A stretch of 23,194 nt of DNA, from contig CAJUPS010000053.1 of assembly GCA_910588045.1 (NCBI GenBank), positions 1 through 23,194 of the forward strand, read 5' to 3'. The notes under the pieces are model-generated. The model made no database searches. It was not told the DNA's origin and saw only the letters and a program-made list of their open reading frames with translations. This DNA comes from an uncultured Oscillospiraceae bacterium. GTDB taxonomy: Bacteria > Bacillota > Clostridia > Oscillospirales > Oscillospiraceae. The position numbers were made by a program, and so were the translations under genes. Positions within the stretch are counted from its first letter, which is position 1. Every line of letters starts with the position of its first letter. Positions 1 to 5,501 of this stretch are shown piece after piece.

Positions 1-3
1 TGG

Positions 4-27
4 TTCTTTTCCTGCAAGGGAAAAGAA
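4..27. repeat. hairpin at the edge of the left dispersed-repeat copy
   Basis: An inverted repeat (TTCTTTTCC, short loop, GGGAAAAGAA) lies directly before the repeat core at 29-97. The right-hand copy of the repeat also has a hairpin in the corresponding place (22908-22933), with a different stem sequence. This suggests the hairpin belongs to the element. Function unknown. Confidence 0.6.
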
Positions 28-28
28 C

Positions 29-97
29 GCCCCGCCCGGCAGGGCGAATCTAAAAACAAGATTAAGCTGGGGCCGCCGCGCAGTGGCGGCAAGGAAA
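29..97 (+). repeat. dispersed intergenic repeat, left copy
   Basis: About 69 bases running from CCCGCCCGGCAGGG through GCGAATCTAAA, ACAAGATTAAGCTGGGG and GCCGCCGCGCAG to GGCGGC. They match the reverse complement of 22840-22906 almost throughout, with a few single-base differences and indels. Neither copy overlaps a convincing gene. No transposase or target duplication is visible, so it looks like a non-autonomous or structural intergenic element. The 154 bases from 1 to 154 hold only this repeat and hairpins. Confidence 0.75.
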
Positions 98-120
98 GCG
101 GTGCGGCGCGCAGCGCCGCA

Positions 121-160
121 GATTGAAAAGAGGCGGCCTTGCCGCCGCCTCTTTTCAATC
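121..160 (-). terminator. hairpin overlapping the divIVA stop, probable terminator
   Basis: A perfect 17-bp inverted repeat (121-137 and 144-160, arm GATTGAAAAGAGGCGGC) with a 6-base loop overlaps the last codons and stop of the divIVA gene. Read on the minus strand, the distal arm contains CTTTTC but is not followed by a clean T-tract. Termination is therefore likely but not certain. A second GC hairpin (102-120) follows immediately. Confidence 0.6.
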
Positions 161-955
161 CTTTGTATAATTCGGACCAAACTGCAAGTCATCCAGATTG
201 ATGATCCTGGTTGCCTCCGTGTCCTCCAGCTCATCCTCGGCAAAGGGGTCCTGCTCCCCGTCGCCCTCCTCGAAATCCGGTTCCTCCGGGAGGTCGGGAA
301 TCTCCTCCGGCTCCTCCGGGGCCGGTGCAAACGCACTGATGGCCTGGACCAGCTGGTCGTGGGTCAGGGAGACCTCCTCCCCCTCCGGAATGGGTTCCGG
401 CTCCGCAGGCGGTATCACCTGTACCACCGGTTCCGGCTTGGGCTCCTCCGGCGGGAGCTCCGGCAGGAGCTCCAGATGTTCCAACTCCTTCTCGCACACC
501 TCCCGGACCTGCCGGATAAAGGTGCGCAGCTGCTCCTGTCCCGCCTTCAGCCGCTTGCGCTCCGCCTCCAGCTCCTTGTCCACCTGGAACTGGACCGCCG
601 AGAGCCGGTGTTCCTCCTCCGCGATCTCCTGCTTGAGCGCCGCCACCCTGGCCTGGGCGTCGGCGGAGGCGCTGGCAACGACGGCGTCCCGCTTCTGTTC
701 CGCCTCCGTGATCATGGCCGTGGACATCTTTTGCGCCGCCAGCAGCGTGGAGCGGATGGCGTCCTCCGACTCCCGGTACTCGCTCATCTTGTCCACTGTC
801 CCCTTCAATTTCGCCTTCAGCGCAGCGTTCTCCTTGTATAGGGCAGTGTAGTCCTCCGTCAGCTTGTCCAGAAAGTCGTCCACTGACGCCATGTTGTAGC
901 CGCCCATCATCGACTTGGCAAACGTGCAGTTCGCCACCTCCTGCGGGGTCATCAT
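155..955 (-). CDS. divIVA: DivIVA-domain protein
   Basis: A 266-aa protein whose N-terminus (MTPQEVANCTFAK, GGYNMASVDDFLDKL) matches the membrane-binding DivIVA/GpsB domain, which recognises curved membrane at division sites and poles. Residues 30-150 are a long charged region typical of the DivIVA coiled coil. From about residue 160 the chain becomes a proline- and acid-rich tail, probably disordered. Two adjacent ATG codons exist; the first lies 11 bases after AGGAGG, the second 14, so I chose the first. It follows sepF and ylmE on the same strand, the usual division cluster, but a 207-bp gap with hairpins separates it from sepF. The role in cell division or pole organisation is inferred from family and context. 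Confidence 0.9.
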   Translation of the reverse strand: MMTPQEVANCTFAKSMMGGYNMASVDDFLDKLTEDYTALYKENAALKAKLKGTVDKMSEYRESEDAIRSTLLAAQKMSTAMITEAEQKRDAVVASASADAQARVAALKQEIAEEEHRLSAVQFQVDKELEAERKRLKAGQEQLRTFIRQVREVCEKELEHLELLPELPPEEPKPEPVVQVIPPAEPEPIPEGEEVSLTHDQLVQAISAFAPAPEEPEEIPDLPEEPDFEEGDGEQDPFAEDELEDTEATRIINLDDLQFGPNYTKD

Positions 956-1003
956 CGTATACGGTCCCTCCTAAATCCAAATCCAGCCAAAAGCCTCGCA
1001 GAG

Positions 1004-1025
1004 TTTCGCGCCCACGGGCGCGAAA
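1004..1025. repeat. perfect hairpin A in the divIVA-sepF gap
   Basis: A 10-bp inverted repeat, TTTCGCGCCC / GGGCGCGAAA, with a 2-base centre. It lies 49 bases upstream of the divIVA start, in the leader or promoter region. It is the first of four palindromes in 160 bases. Confidence 0.7.
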
Positions 1026-1060
1026 TAAATTCCAATCGTTTTTTTGGGGGCGTGTACCTC

Positions 1061-1092
1061 AAAAAAACACCTTGCGGGCCGTGCCCGGCCCG
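1061..1092 (-). terminator. possible terminator after sepF
   Basis: On the minus strand the stem CGGGCC/GGCCCG (1075-1092) is followed by CAAGGTG and then seven T residues (complement of 1061-1067). The distance from stem to T-tract is long for an intrinsic terminator, so this is tentative. It would separate the sepF and divIVA transcripts. Confidence 0.4.
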
Positions 1093-1099
1093 GACCTCA

Positions 1100-1130
1100 A
1101 GCTCCAAAACGGCTCTGCCGTTTTGGAGCT
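1100..1130. repeat. perfect hairpin C, 14-bp stem
   Basis: AGCTCCAAAACGGC (1100-1113), loop TCT, and the exact inverse GCCGTTTTGGAGCT (1117-1130). It lies just downstream of sepF. A stem this perfect with a 3-base loop suggests a mobile palindromic unit or an RNA-stabilising 3-prime hairpin. Confidence 0.75.
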
Positions 1131-1132
1131 TT

Positions 1133-1161
1133 CCCATGGAAGGGCTTCGCCCTTCCATGGG
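1133..1161. repeat. perfect hairpin D, 13-bp stem
   Basis: CCCATGGAAGGGC (1133-1145), loop TTC, GCCCTTCCATGGG (1149-1161). It ends one base before the sepF stop codon. With hairpin C it forms a tandem pair of the same architecture but different sequence. Confidence 0.75.
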
Positions 1162-1162
1162 A

Positions 1163-1615
1163 TTAGAAATACATCCCGTTGCTCTCCAGCTCGTCGATCA
1201 GATCGCCCTGGATGTCCACGGAGTAGGGGGTAATGATGTACGTGTTGGCCGCTACCTTCTTGATCTTGCCCTCGCCCGCATAGGCCACCCCGGAGAGGAA
1301 GTCGATCAGCCGCCGGGCAATGTCCTTGTGGGTGGACTCCAGGTTCACCACCACCGTGCGCTTCTCCTTGAGATGGTCGGCGATCTCGCTGGCGGCCTCG
1401 AACCGCTCGGGCTTCACCAGCACCACCTTCAGCTGCGTCGTGGCATGGATGTTTACCACCTTGCCCCGGCCCCTGTCGATGGCGCTGTTCCGGTCGGCGC
1501 TGCGGGGACGGTCGTCCACGAAGGGCGAATCCCGGTCGTCAAAGATTTCATCGTAATCGTCGTCCTCGTCGCTGATCGGGCTGATCATCCTCTTGATGTT
1601 TTCAAAAAAGCTCAT
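1163..1615 (-). CDS. sepF: cell division protein SepF
   Basis: A 150-aa protein starting MSFFENIKRM, with an amphipathic N-terminal membrane anchor, an acidic linker (DEDDDYDEIFDD, residues 17-28), and a C-terminal SepF domain from about residue 50. That domain includes KVVLVKPERFEAASEIADHL, VVVNLE and RRLIDFLSGVAYA. SepF tethers FtsZ filaments to the membrane and shapes the septum in Gram-positives. The ATG at 1615 was chosen over an upstream in-frame ATG at 1711 because GGAGG sits 8 bases before it and the family begins there. The upstream extension would overlap ylmE. It lies 16 bases after ylmE, so the two are probably co-transcribed. Confidence 0.95.
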   Translation of the reverse strand: MSFFENIKRMISPISDEDDDYDEIFDDRDSPFVDDRPRSADRNSAIDRGRGKVVNIHATTQLKVVLVKPERFEAASEIADHLKEKRTVVVNLESTHKDIARRLIDFLSGVAYAGEGKIKKVAANTYIITPYSVDIQGDLIDELESNGMYF

Positions 1616-1631
1616 GGTGGAAACCTCCAAA

Positions 1632-2327
1632 TCATTCGTGGTACTGTCTATGCCCAAATATGGCGGAACCCACCCGGACCATGGTGGCCCCGGCGGTGAT
1701 GGCATCTTCAAAATCGTCGCTCATGCCCATGGACAGATATACAAAATCATTATCGTACAAATTTCGGCTTATGTCAACATAAAGCTGGGAAACTTTTCTG
1801 AAATAGGGCAAATTTCCGTGGGGTTCCCGCTCGATCGGGGGGATGGTCATCAGACCGCGGACACGAACGTGGGAAAATGTCCGCGCTTTTTCCCCCGCGC
1901 CGTAGATTTCCGCGGGAGAAAAGCCGCTTTTGCTCTCCTCGCCGCCGATGTTCACCTCCAGGAGCACGTCCTGCACCATGTCCAGCTTCTCCGCCTGCCG
2001 GTGGATCTCCTCCAGCAGCGCCAGGGAGCCCACCGACTGGATCAGCGAGACCTTCCCCACCACCTGCCGGACCTTGTTGCGCTGGAGATGGCCGATAAAG
2101 TGGAGGGGCGCGCCCTCGTAAGCGCCCTCCGCCAGCTTCGCGGTCATCTCCTGCACCCGGTTTTCCCCCAGCGCGTCGATTCCGGCGGCGATGGCCTCCC
2201 GGCAGGCGTCCGCCCCGTTCATCTTGCTGGCGCCCACCAGCCGGATCTCCGCCGGATCCCGGCCCGCCTCCCGGGCGGCCCGGTCCATTCTCTCCCGGAT
2301 GTCCCTGATGTTCTCCGCAATGCCCAT
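1632..2327 (-). CDS. YggS/YlmE family pyridoxal phosphate homeostasis protein
   Basis: A 231-aa single-domain PLP-binding barrel protein of the YggS/YlmE/PROSC family, which binds and buffers pyridoxal phosphate without known catalysis. Visible signatures are VGASK with the PLP lysine at about residue 35, LGENRVQE, HFIGHLQRNK, LLEVNIGGEESKSGF, and the C-terminal LSMGMSDDFEDA followed by VRVGSAIFG. The ATG at 2327 is one base after the stop of the upstream HlyD-like gene and is preceded by AAAGGTGG. It gives the normal family N-terminus (MGIAENI). An ATG 24 bases upstream is possible but would overlap that gene. In Firmicutes this gene commonly sits beside sepF. Confidence 0.93.
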   Translation of the reverse strand: MGIAENIRDIRERMDRAAREAGRDPAEIRLVGASKMNGADACREAIAAGIDALGENRVQEMTAKLAEGAYEGAPLHFIGHLQRNKVRQVVGKVSLIQSVGSLALLEEIHRQAEKLDMVQDVLLEVNIGGEESKSGFSPAEIYGAGEKARTFSHVRVRGLMTIPPIEREPHGNLPYFRKVSQLYVDISRNLYDNDFVYLSMGMSDDFEDAITAGATMVRVGSAIFGHRQYHE

Positions 2328-2328
2328 G

Positions 2329-3630
2329 CTACTGGACCACCTTTCCGTCATACAGTTCCGCCGCCGCGGTGATCACCTGATCCCCTGCCCGGAGGCGGCG
2401 GCTCTCCCTGGTCTTCTCCGCGCTGATCTCCCTGAGCGCCTCCTCGTCCGGGGCCACCAGGATGTACTCGTCCTCCTGCCAGAGCACCTTCACTGGCTTG
2501 AGCCGCGCCGTGGTCCCCCAGAGGGAGTAAACGCAGGTGACGGAGCGCGTCTTTGGGTTGCCCTGGCTGTCCATCACCTGCTGGCCCTCCTCGTCCAGCA
2601 CCGGTTGGGCGTCCACGCGCACGGCGCTGCGCGGCACGCGCACGCCCTCATAGCTCTCGAAGATGATCTGGGCGTTCTGGTGGCGCAGGAGGGTGGCCAG
2701 CTGGATATAGCGGTCGCTGGTGAAGACCACCACCCGGCGCCCCCCCTCCTCCTCGCTGATGGAGGATACGGTCATCTCCATATCCCGGTCTAACCCCTTC
2801 TGAAAGCGAACAGTCACCTTGTCCCTCTCCTGAAGGCGCTTCACGTCCTCGCTGCGCATGAGGGCGACGAAAGACCACTCATCCCCGTAGATCATTTTCC
2901 CCACGCTGGAGATGTCCGTCTCGGCCCGGATCTCCCGGTAACCGGCGGGGGTCATCTCCTGGATGCTCTTCGGGGTCAGCACCGCCTCATAGCCGTCCAC
3001 CAGCCCAGAGAAGATACCCGCCCTGGGGGCGGAGATCCGGGTGACGTCGGCCTCGGCAGAGGCGGAGAACTCACTGATCCTGCTCTGCATGGCGGCAATG
3101 GAGGCGTCCAGCCCCTCGGCCCCGGAATAGGCGTAGCCCCGCCGGAGGATGGCCGAGCGCAGGGACTGCCCGGCGTCCGCGGCGGCATCGATGCTGCCTG
3201 CGGCCAGGGAGCCGTGGAAGGCGGTGAGGGCCCTGGTGATCTCGTCGTCCAGACGCGCGGTGGCCTGACTGCCGCTGGCCAGGGACCGGGCGTACTGGAG
3301 CTGGTCCATCTGGTCTGTGAGCTCCCGGAGGGTGTTGGCATCGGCGAGGGCCTGGGCGGTGGGATAGATCAGCGCCACGGTTCCCCCCCGGCTGACCCGC
3401 TCGCCCTCGCCCCGGGAGGAGTAGACCAGCTCCCCCTCGCTCTCCAGGACCTGCTCCTCCCGCACCACGTAGCCGGAGACGGTCACCGCGTTCTCCCCGG
3501 TGTAGCTGTAAGCCACCGTGGTGGTATACGGGTCGGAGAAGTAGGCGGCCAGGTTCACGCCGAAGTAGATGAGTACGGTCAGGAAGATGGCAAAGAGCAT
3601 CAGTTTTGTAGCAAGGGTACTGTTTTTCAT
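2329..3630 (-). CDS. HlyD-like membrane-anchored adaptor protein
   Basis: A 433-aa protein with a single N-terminal transmembrane helix (about residues 9-31) and a long extracytoplasmic part. The features resemble the HlyD/RND membrane-fusion family. A lipoyl/barrel-like half comes first (VSGYVVREEQVLESEGELVYS), then a helical stretch at about 95-190 and the returning half (ISAPRAGIFSGLVDGYE). A beta-rich C-terminal region contains VPRSAV. No transporter ATPase or permease lies beside it, so export is not shown. In clostridia such proteins recur next to ylmE and sepF, suggesting an envelope or division role. The ATG at 3630 is preceded by GGAAAGAGAG and begins just before the membrane helix. 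A longer frame from 3666 overlaps the hfq stop region and is less likely. Confidence 0.8.
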   Translation of the reverse strand: MKNSTLATKLMLFAIFLTVLIYFGVNLAAYFSDPYTTTVAYSYTGENAVTVSGYVVREEQVLESEGELVYSSRGEGERVSRGGTVALIYPTAQALADANTLRELTDQMDQLQYARSLASGSQATARLDDEITRALTAFHGSLAAGSIDAAADAGQSLRSAILRRGYAYSGAEGLDASIAAMQSRISEFSASAEADVTRISAPRAGIFSGLVDGYEAVLTPKSIQEMTPAGYREIRAETDISSVGKMIYGDEWSFVALMRSEDVKRLQERDKVTVRFQKGLDRDMEMTVSSISEEEGGRRVVVFTSDRYIQLATLLRHQNAQIIFESYEGVRVPRSAVRVDAQPVLDEEGQQVMDSQGNPKTRSVTCVYSLWGTTARLKPVKVLWQEDEYILVAPDEEALREISAEKTRESRRLRAGDQVITAAAELYDGKVVQ

Positions 3631-3670
3631 GGTATGTATCTCTCTTTCCGGGGCAGCGCCGGACAAGCGC

Positions 3671-3907
3671 TTACAGCGTGTCCTCCCACTCGCTCAAATC
3701 CACGTTTCTCGTGGGACTGACGGTGGAGATGGCGTGCTTGTAGATCAGGTTTTGCTTTCCCTCGGCGGTGAGGACCACGGTGAAGGCGTCAAATCCGGTG
3801 ATGACGCCCCGCATCTGGAATCCATTCATCAGAAACACAGTAACTGGGGTCTCGTTCCGCCGCGCGGAGGCCAGGAATACGTCCTGCAAATTAGGTGATT
3901 TGCTCAT
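3671..3907 (-). CDS. hfq: RNA chaperone Hfq
   Basis: A 78-aa Sm-like protein. Sm1 is seen in NLQDVFLASARRNETPVTVFLMNGFQMRGVITGFDAFTVVL (with the conserved Q8-like and F/D residues), and Sm2 in GKQNLIYKHAIST, which carries the YKHA signature. Hfq forms a hexameric ring that binds small RNAs and mRNA A- and U-rich tracts. Its length and short C-terminal tail are of the Gram-positive type. AGAGAGG precedes the ATG at 3907. It follows miaA by 71 bases, the widespread miaA-hfq order. Hfq is relevant to the candidate antisense RNAs near 19.5-19.9 kb, although type I antisense RNAs in Firmicutes usually act without it. Confidence 0.97.
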   Translation of the reverse strand: MSKSPNLQDVFLASARRNETPVTVFLMNGFQMRGVITGFDAFTVVLTAEGKQNLIYKHAISTVSPTRNVDLSEWEDTL

Positions 3908-3978
3908 GGTTGTCTACCTCTCTTTAGTTTGTAATAAGGCAGACGCCGTACCGCTGAAACGGCTTGTCCGCCCAGAGC

Positions 3979-4923
3979 CTATTGTAGCCCCTCGGCGGTG
4001 AGAATTTCTGTCGCAATTTGGAGAGCGGCGGCAAAGTTTCGCTCTTTTTCCCAAAATATCCAGTGGATGTCCGGATTCCTCCGCAGCCACGTCAGCTGCC
4101 GCTTGGCGTACTGCCGGGACCGGAGCTTGATCTCCTCCGCCGCCTCTTCAACCGAAACCCGCCCGTCCAGCGCGGGAAGAAGCTCCTTATATCCGATGGC
4201 CTGGAGGGCCGTGGAGAGGGGGGGGACCCCCGCGTCCCGCAGAGCGCGCACCTCGTCCAGGAGCCCCGCCGCCAGCATCCCATCCACCCGCCGGTCGATG
4301 AGCGCCCTCATATCCTCCCGGTCCGCGAAGGCCAGGCCGAGGTAGACCGGTTCATACCGCCTTGGAACCGCCCGGGATTCCTCGTTGTGCTGAGAGATGG
4401 TTTTTCCCGTCTCCCGATAGACTTCCAGGGCCCGAAGGATCCGCTTCCTGTCGGCGGGGTGGAGCCGTTCCGCCGCCTCCGGGTCCACCGCCCGCAGCTG
4501 TTCCAGCAGGGGTTCGATCCCCCCCGCCTCCAGCTCTTTCTCCAGCGCCCGGCGCACCTCACCCCCGGCGGTCCCCGGCGCGAAGGTCCGCCCGGCCACC
4601 ACGGCGTCCAGATAGAGCCCCGTCCCGCCGACCAATACGGGCAGTTTATTCCTGCGCAAAATATCCTGAATACAATCATCCGCCGCCGCCACAAACCGCG
4701 CCGCAGACCAGTTCTCCCGGGGGTCCGCCACCCCCACCATGTGGTGGGGGACGCCCTCCGTCTCCGCCGCCGTGGGCGCGGCGGTGCCGATGGTCATGCC
4801 CCGATAGATCTGCATGGAGTCCACGCTGACCACCTCGCCGCCATATTTCCGGGCCAGCAGGACGCCCATTTTCGTCTTACCGCAGGCGGTAGGGCCTACG
4901 ACGCAGAGCACTCTCGGCGGCAT
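3979..4923 (-). CDS. miaA: tRNA dimethylallyltransferase MiaA
   Basis: A 314-aa enzyme that transfers a dimethylallyl group to N6 of A37 in tRNAs reading UNN codons. The P-loop is GPTACGKT (residues 9-16, with Cys where Ser is common). It is followed by DSMQIYRGMTIGTA, VPHHMVGVADP, the VGGTGLYLDAV motif and, near the C-terminus, RSRQYAKRQLTWLR. The ATG at 4923 has AGGAGG 7 bases upstream and gives the family start MPPRVLCVVGPT. A longer frame to 5079 would run into the XRE gene. In most relatives mutL directly precedes miaA; here two small genes intervene. Confidence 0.96.
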   Translation of the reverse strand: MPPRVLCVVGPTACGKTKMGVLLARKYGGEVVSVDSMQIYRGMTIGTAAPTAAETEGVPHHMVGVADPRENWSAARFVAAADDCIQDILRRNKLPVLVGGTGLYLDAVVAGRTFAPGTAGGEVRRALEKELEAGGIEPLLEQLRAVDPEAAERLHPADRKRILRALEVYRETGKTISQHNEESRAVPRRYEPVYLGLAFADREDMRALIDRRVDGMLAAGLLDEVRALRDAGVPPLSTALQAIGYKELLPALDGRVSVEEAAEEIKLRSRQYAKRQLTWLRRNPDIHWIFWEKERNFAAALQIATEILTAEGLQ

Positions 4924-4934
4924 GGGGATCCTCC

Positions 4935-5168
4935 TCACTTTTTTCTGGGACTGGGGTCGTCCGTCAGGCCCAGCAGATAATCGGAACAGATGTGATAGTG
5001 CCCACAGATCAGCGCGATTTTTTCCGCCGTCGTGGTCTTCTTGCCGCTTTCCATTTCGCTGATATGACTTTTCACACAACCCAACAGGGCAGCAAGATCG
5101 GATTGGGTTTCGTGGTTCTTTTTTCTGGTTTCAAGCAGTCGTTCGCCAAATAATTCCTTTGAAAACAT
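4935..5168 (-). CDS. small XRE-family helix-turn-helix repressor
   Basis: A 77-aa protein that is essentially one XRE/Cro-C1 DNA-binding domain: LLETRKKNHETQSDLAALLGCVKSHISEMESGKKTTTAEKIALICGHYHICSDYLLGL, ending in a charged tail. AAGGAG lies 6 bases before the ATG at 5168. An upstream in-frame ATG at 5396 would run through the divergent gene and its promoter and is rejected. It is 11 bases upstream of miaA, whose ribosome-binding site overlaps its end, so it may feed miaA expression. Two matching palindromes in the divergent region (5185-5201 and 5215-5231) are its likely operators. Control of itself and of the DUF6809-like gene is inferred. Confidence 0.88.
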   Translation of the reverse strand: MFSKELFGERLLETRKKNHETQSDLAALLGCVKSHISEMESGKKTTTAEKIALICGHYHICSDYLLGLTDDPSPRKK

Positions 5169-5177
5169 AAAAACTCC

Positions 5178-5206
5178 TTGACAAGTTCTCCCTGGGAGAA
5201 TATAAT
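5178..5206 (+). promoter_or_regulatory. consensus sigma-A promoter for the DUF6809-like gene
   Basis: TTGACA (5178-5183), a 17-base spacer, and TATAAT (5201-5206): both hexamers match the consensus exactly. The spacer is almost entirely filled by a palindromic operator-like site, so this strong promoter is probably kept off by a bound repressor. Confidence 0.85.
5185..5201. promoter_or_regulatory. operator-like palindrome 1
   Basis: GTTCTC-N5-GAGAAT, an inverted repeat lying between the -35 and -10 elements. It shares its half-sites with palindrome 2. Binding here would block RNA polymerase. Confidence 0.7.
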
Positions 5207-5214
5207 TTGATTTA

Positions 5215-5231
5215 GTTCTCTGGAGGAGAAC
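5215..5231. promoter_or_regulatory. operator-like palindrome 2
   Basis: GTTCTC-N5-GAGAAC, a perfect inverted repeat centred 30 bp (about three helical turns) from palindrome 1. This places both sites on the same face of the DNA. The arrangement fits cooperative binding by a dimeric XRE repressor. Confidence 0.7.
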
Positions 5232-5252
5232 CGTAGAAAGGAGAAAACGACA

Positions 5253-5501
5253 ATGAGTATCATAGAAGAAATCTATCACGGCCAATATCAGCCCCAGGCG
5301 GGGAGACCCAACTATCCCAGGAACTTGCAGGCGGAGGACATCGCTTTCTGGGATAAGGTCACGGAGGTCATGGGCGGCGATTTTGTGGATGCCCACCTGT
5401 ACCGCCTGTCCAAAAAGGCGGACCTGACCGACCTATACCATTTCCGCGAGGGCTTCAAACTGGGCGTGCGCCTGATGCTGGAAGCGGTCGCCCCCAAGTA
5501 A
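5253..5501 (+). CDS. small DUF6809-like protein of unknown function
   Basis: An 82-aa protein, MSIIEEIYHG at the start and FREGFKLGVRLMLEAVAP at the end. That overall pattern recalls a clostridial small-protein family I associate with DUF6809, from memory and not confirmed. No catalytic motif or membrane segment is visible; the protein is helical and charged. AAAGGAG precedes the ATG. It is divergent from the XRE gene and has a consensus promoter overlapped by operator-like palindromes. Its stop codon directly abuts the mutL stop codon on the other strand (5501/5502), leaving no intergenic space. It is the only plus-strand gene in the left arm, which with its position between mutL and miaA suggests insertion. 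Confidence 0.8.
   Translation: MSIIEEIYHGQYQPQAGRPNYPRNLQAEDIAFWDKVTEVMGGDFVDAHLYRLSKKADLTDLYHFREGFKLGVRLMLEAVAPK

Noticed and set aside
1593..2372. A 259-codon plus-strand frame opposite ylmE
   Set aside because: Antisense to a conserved gene with no independent support.
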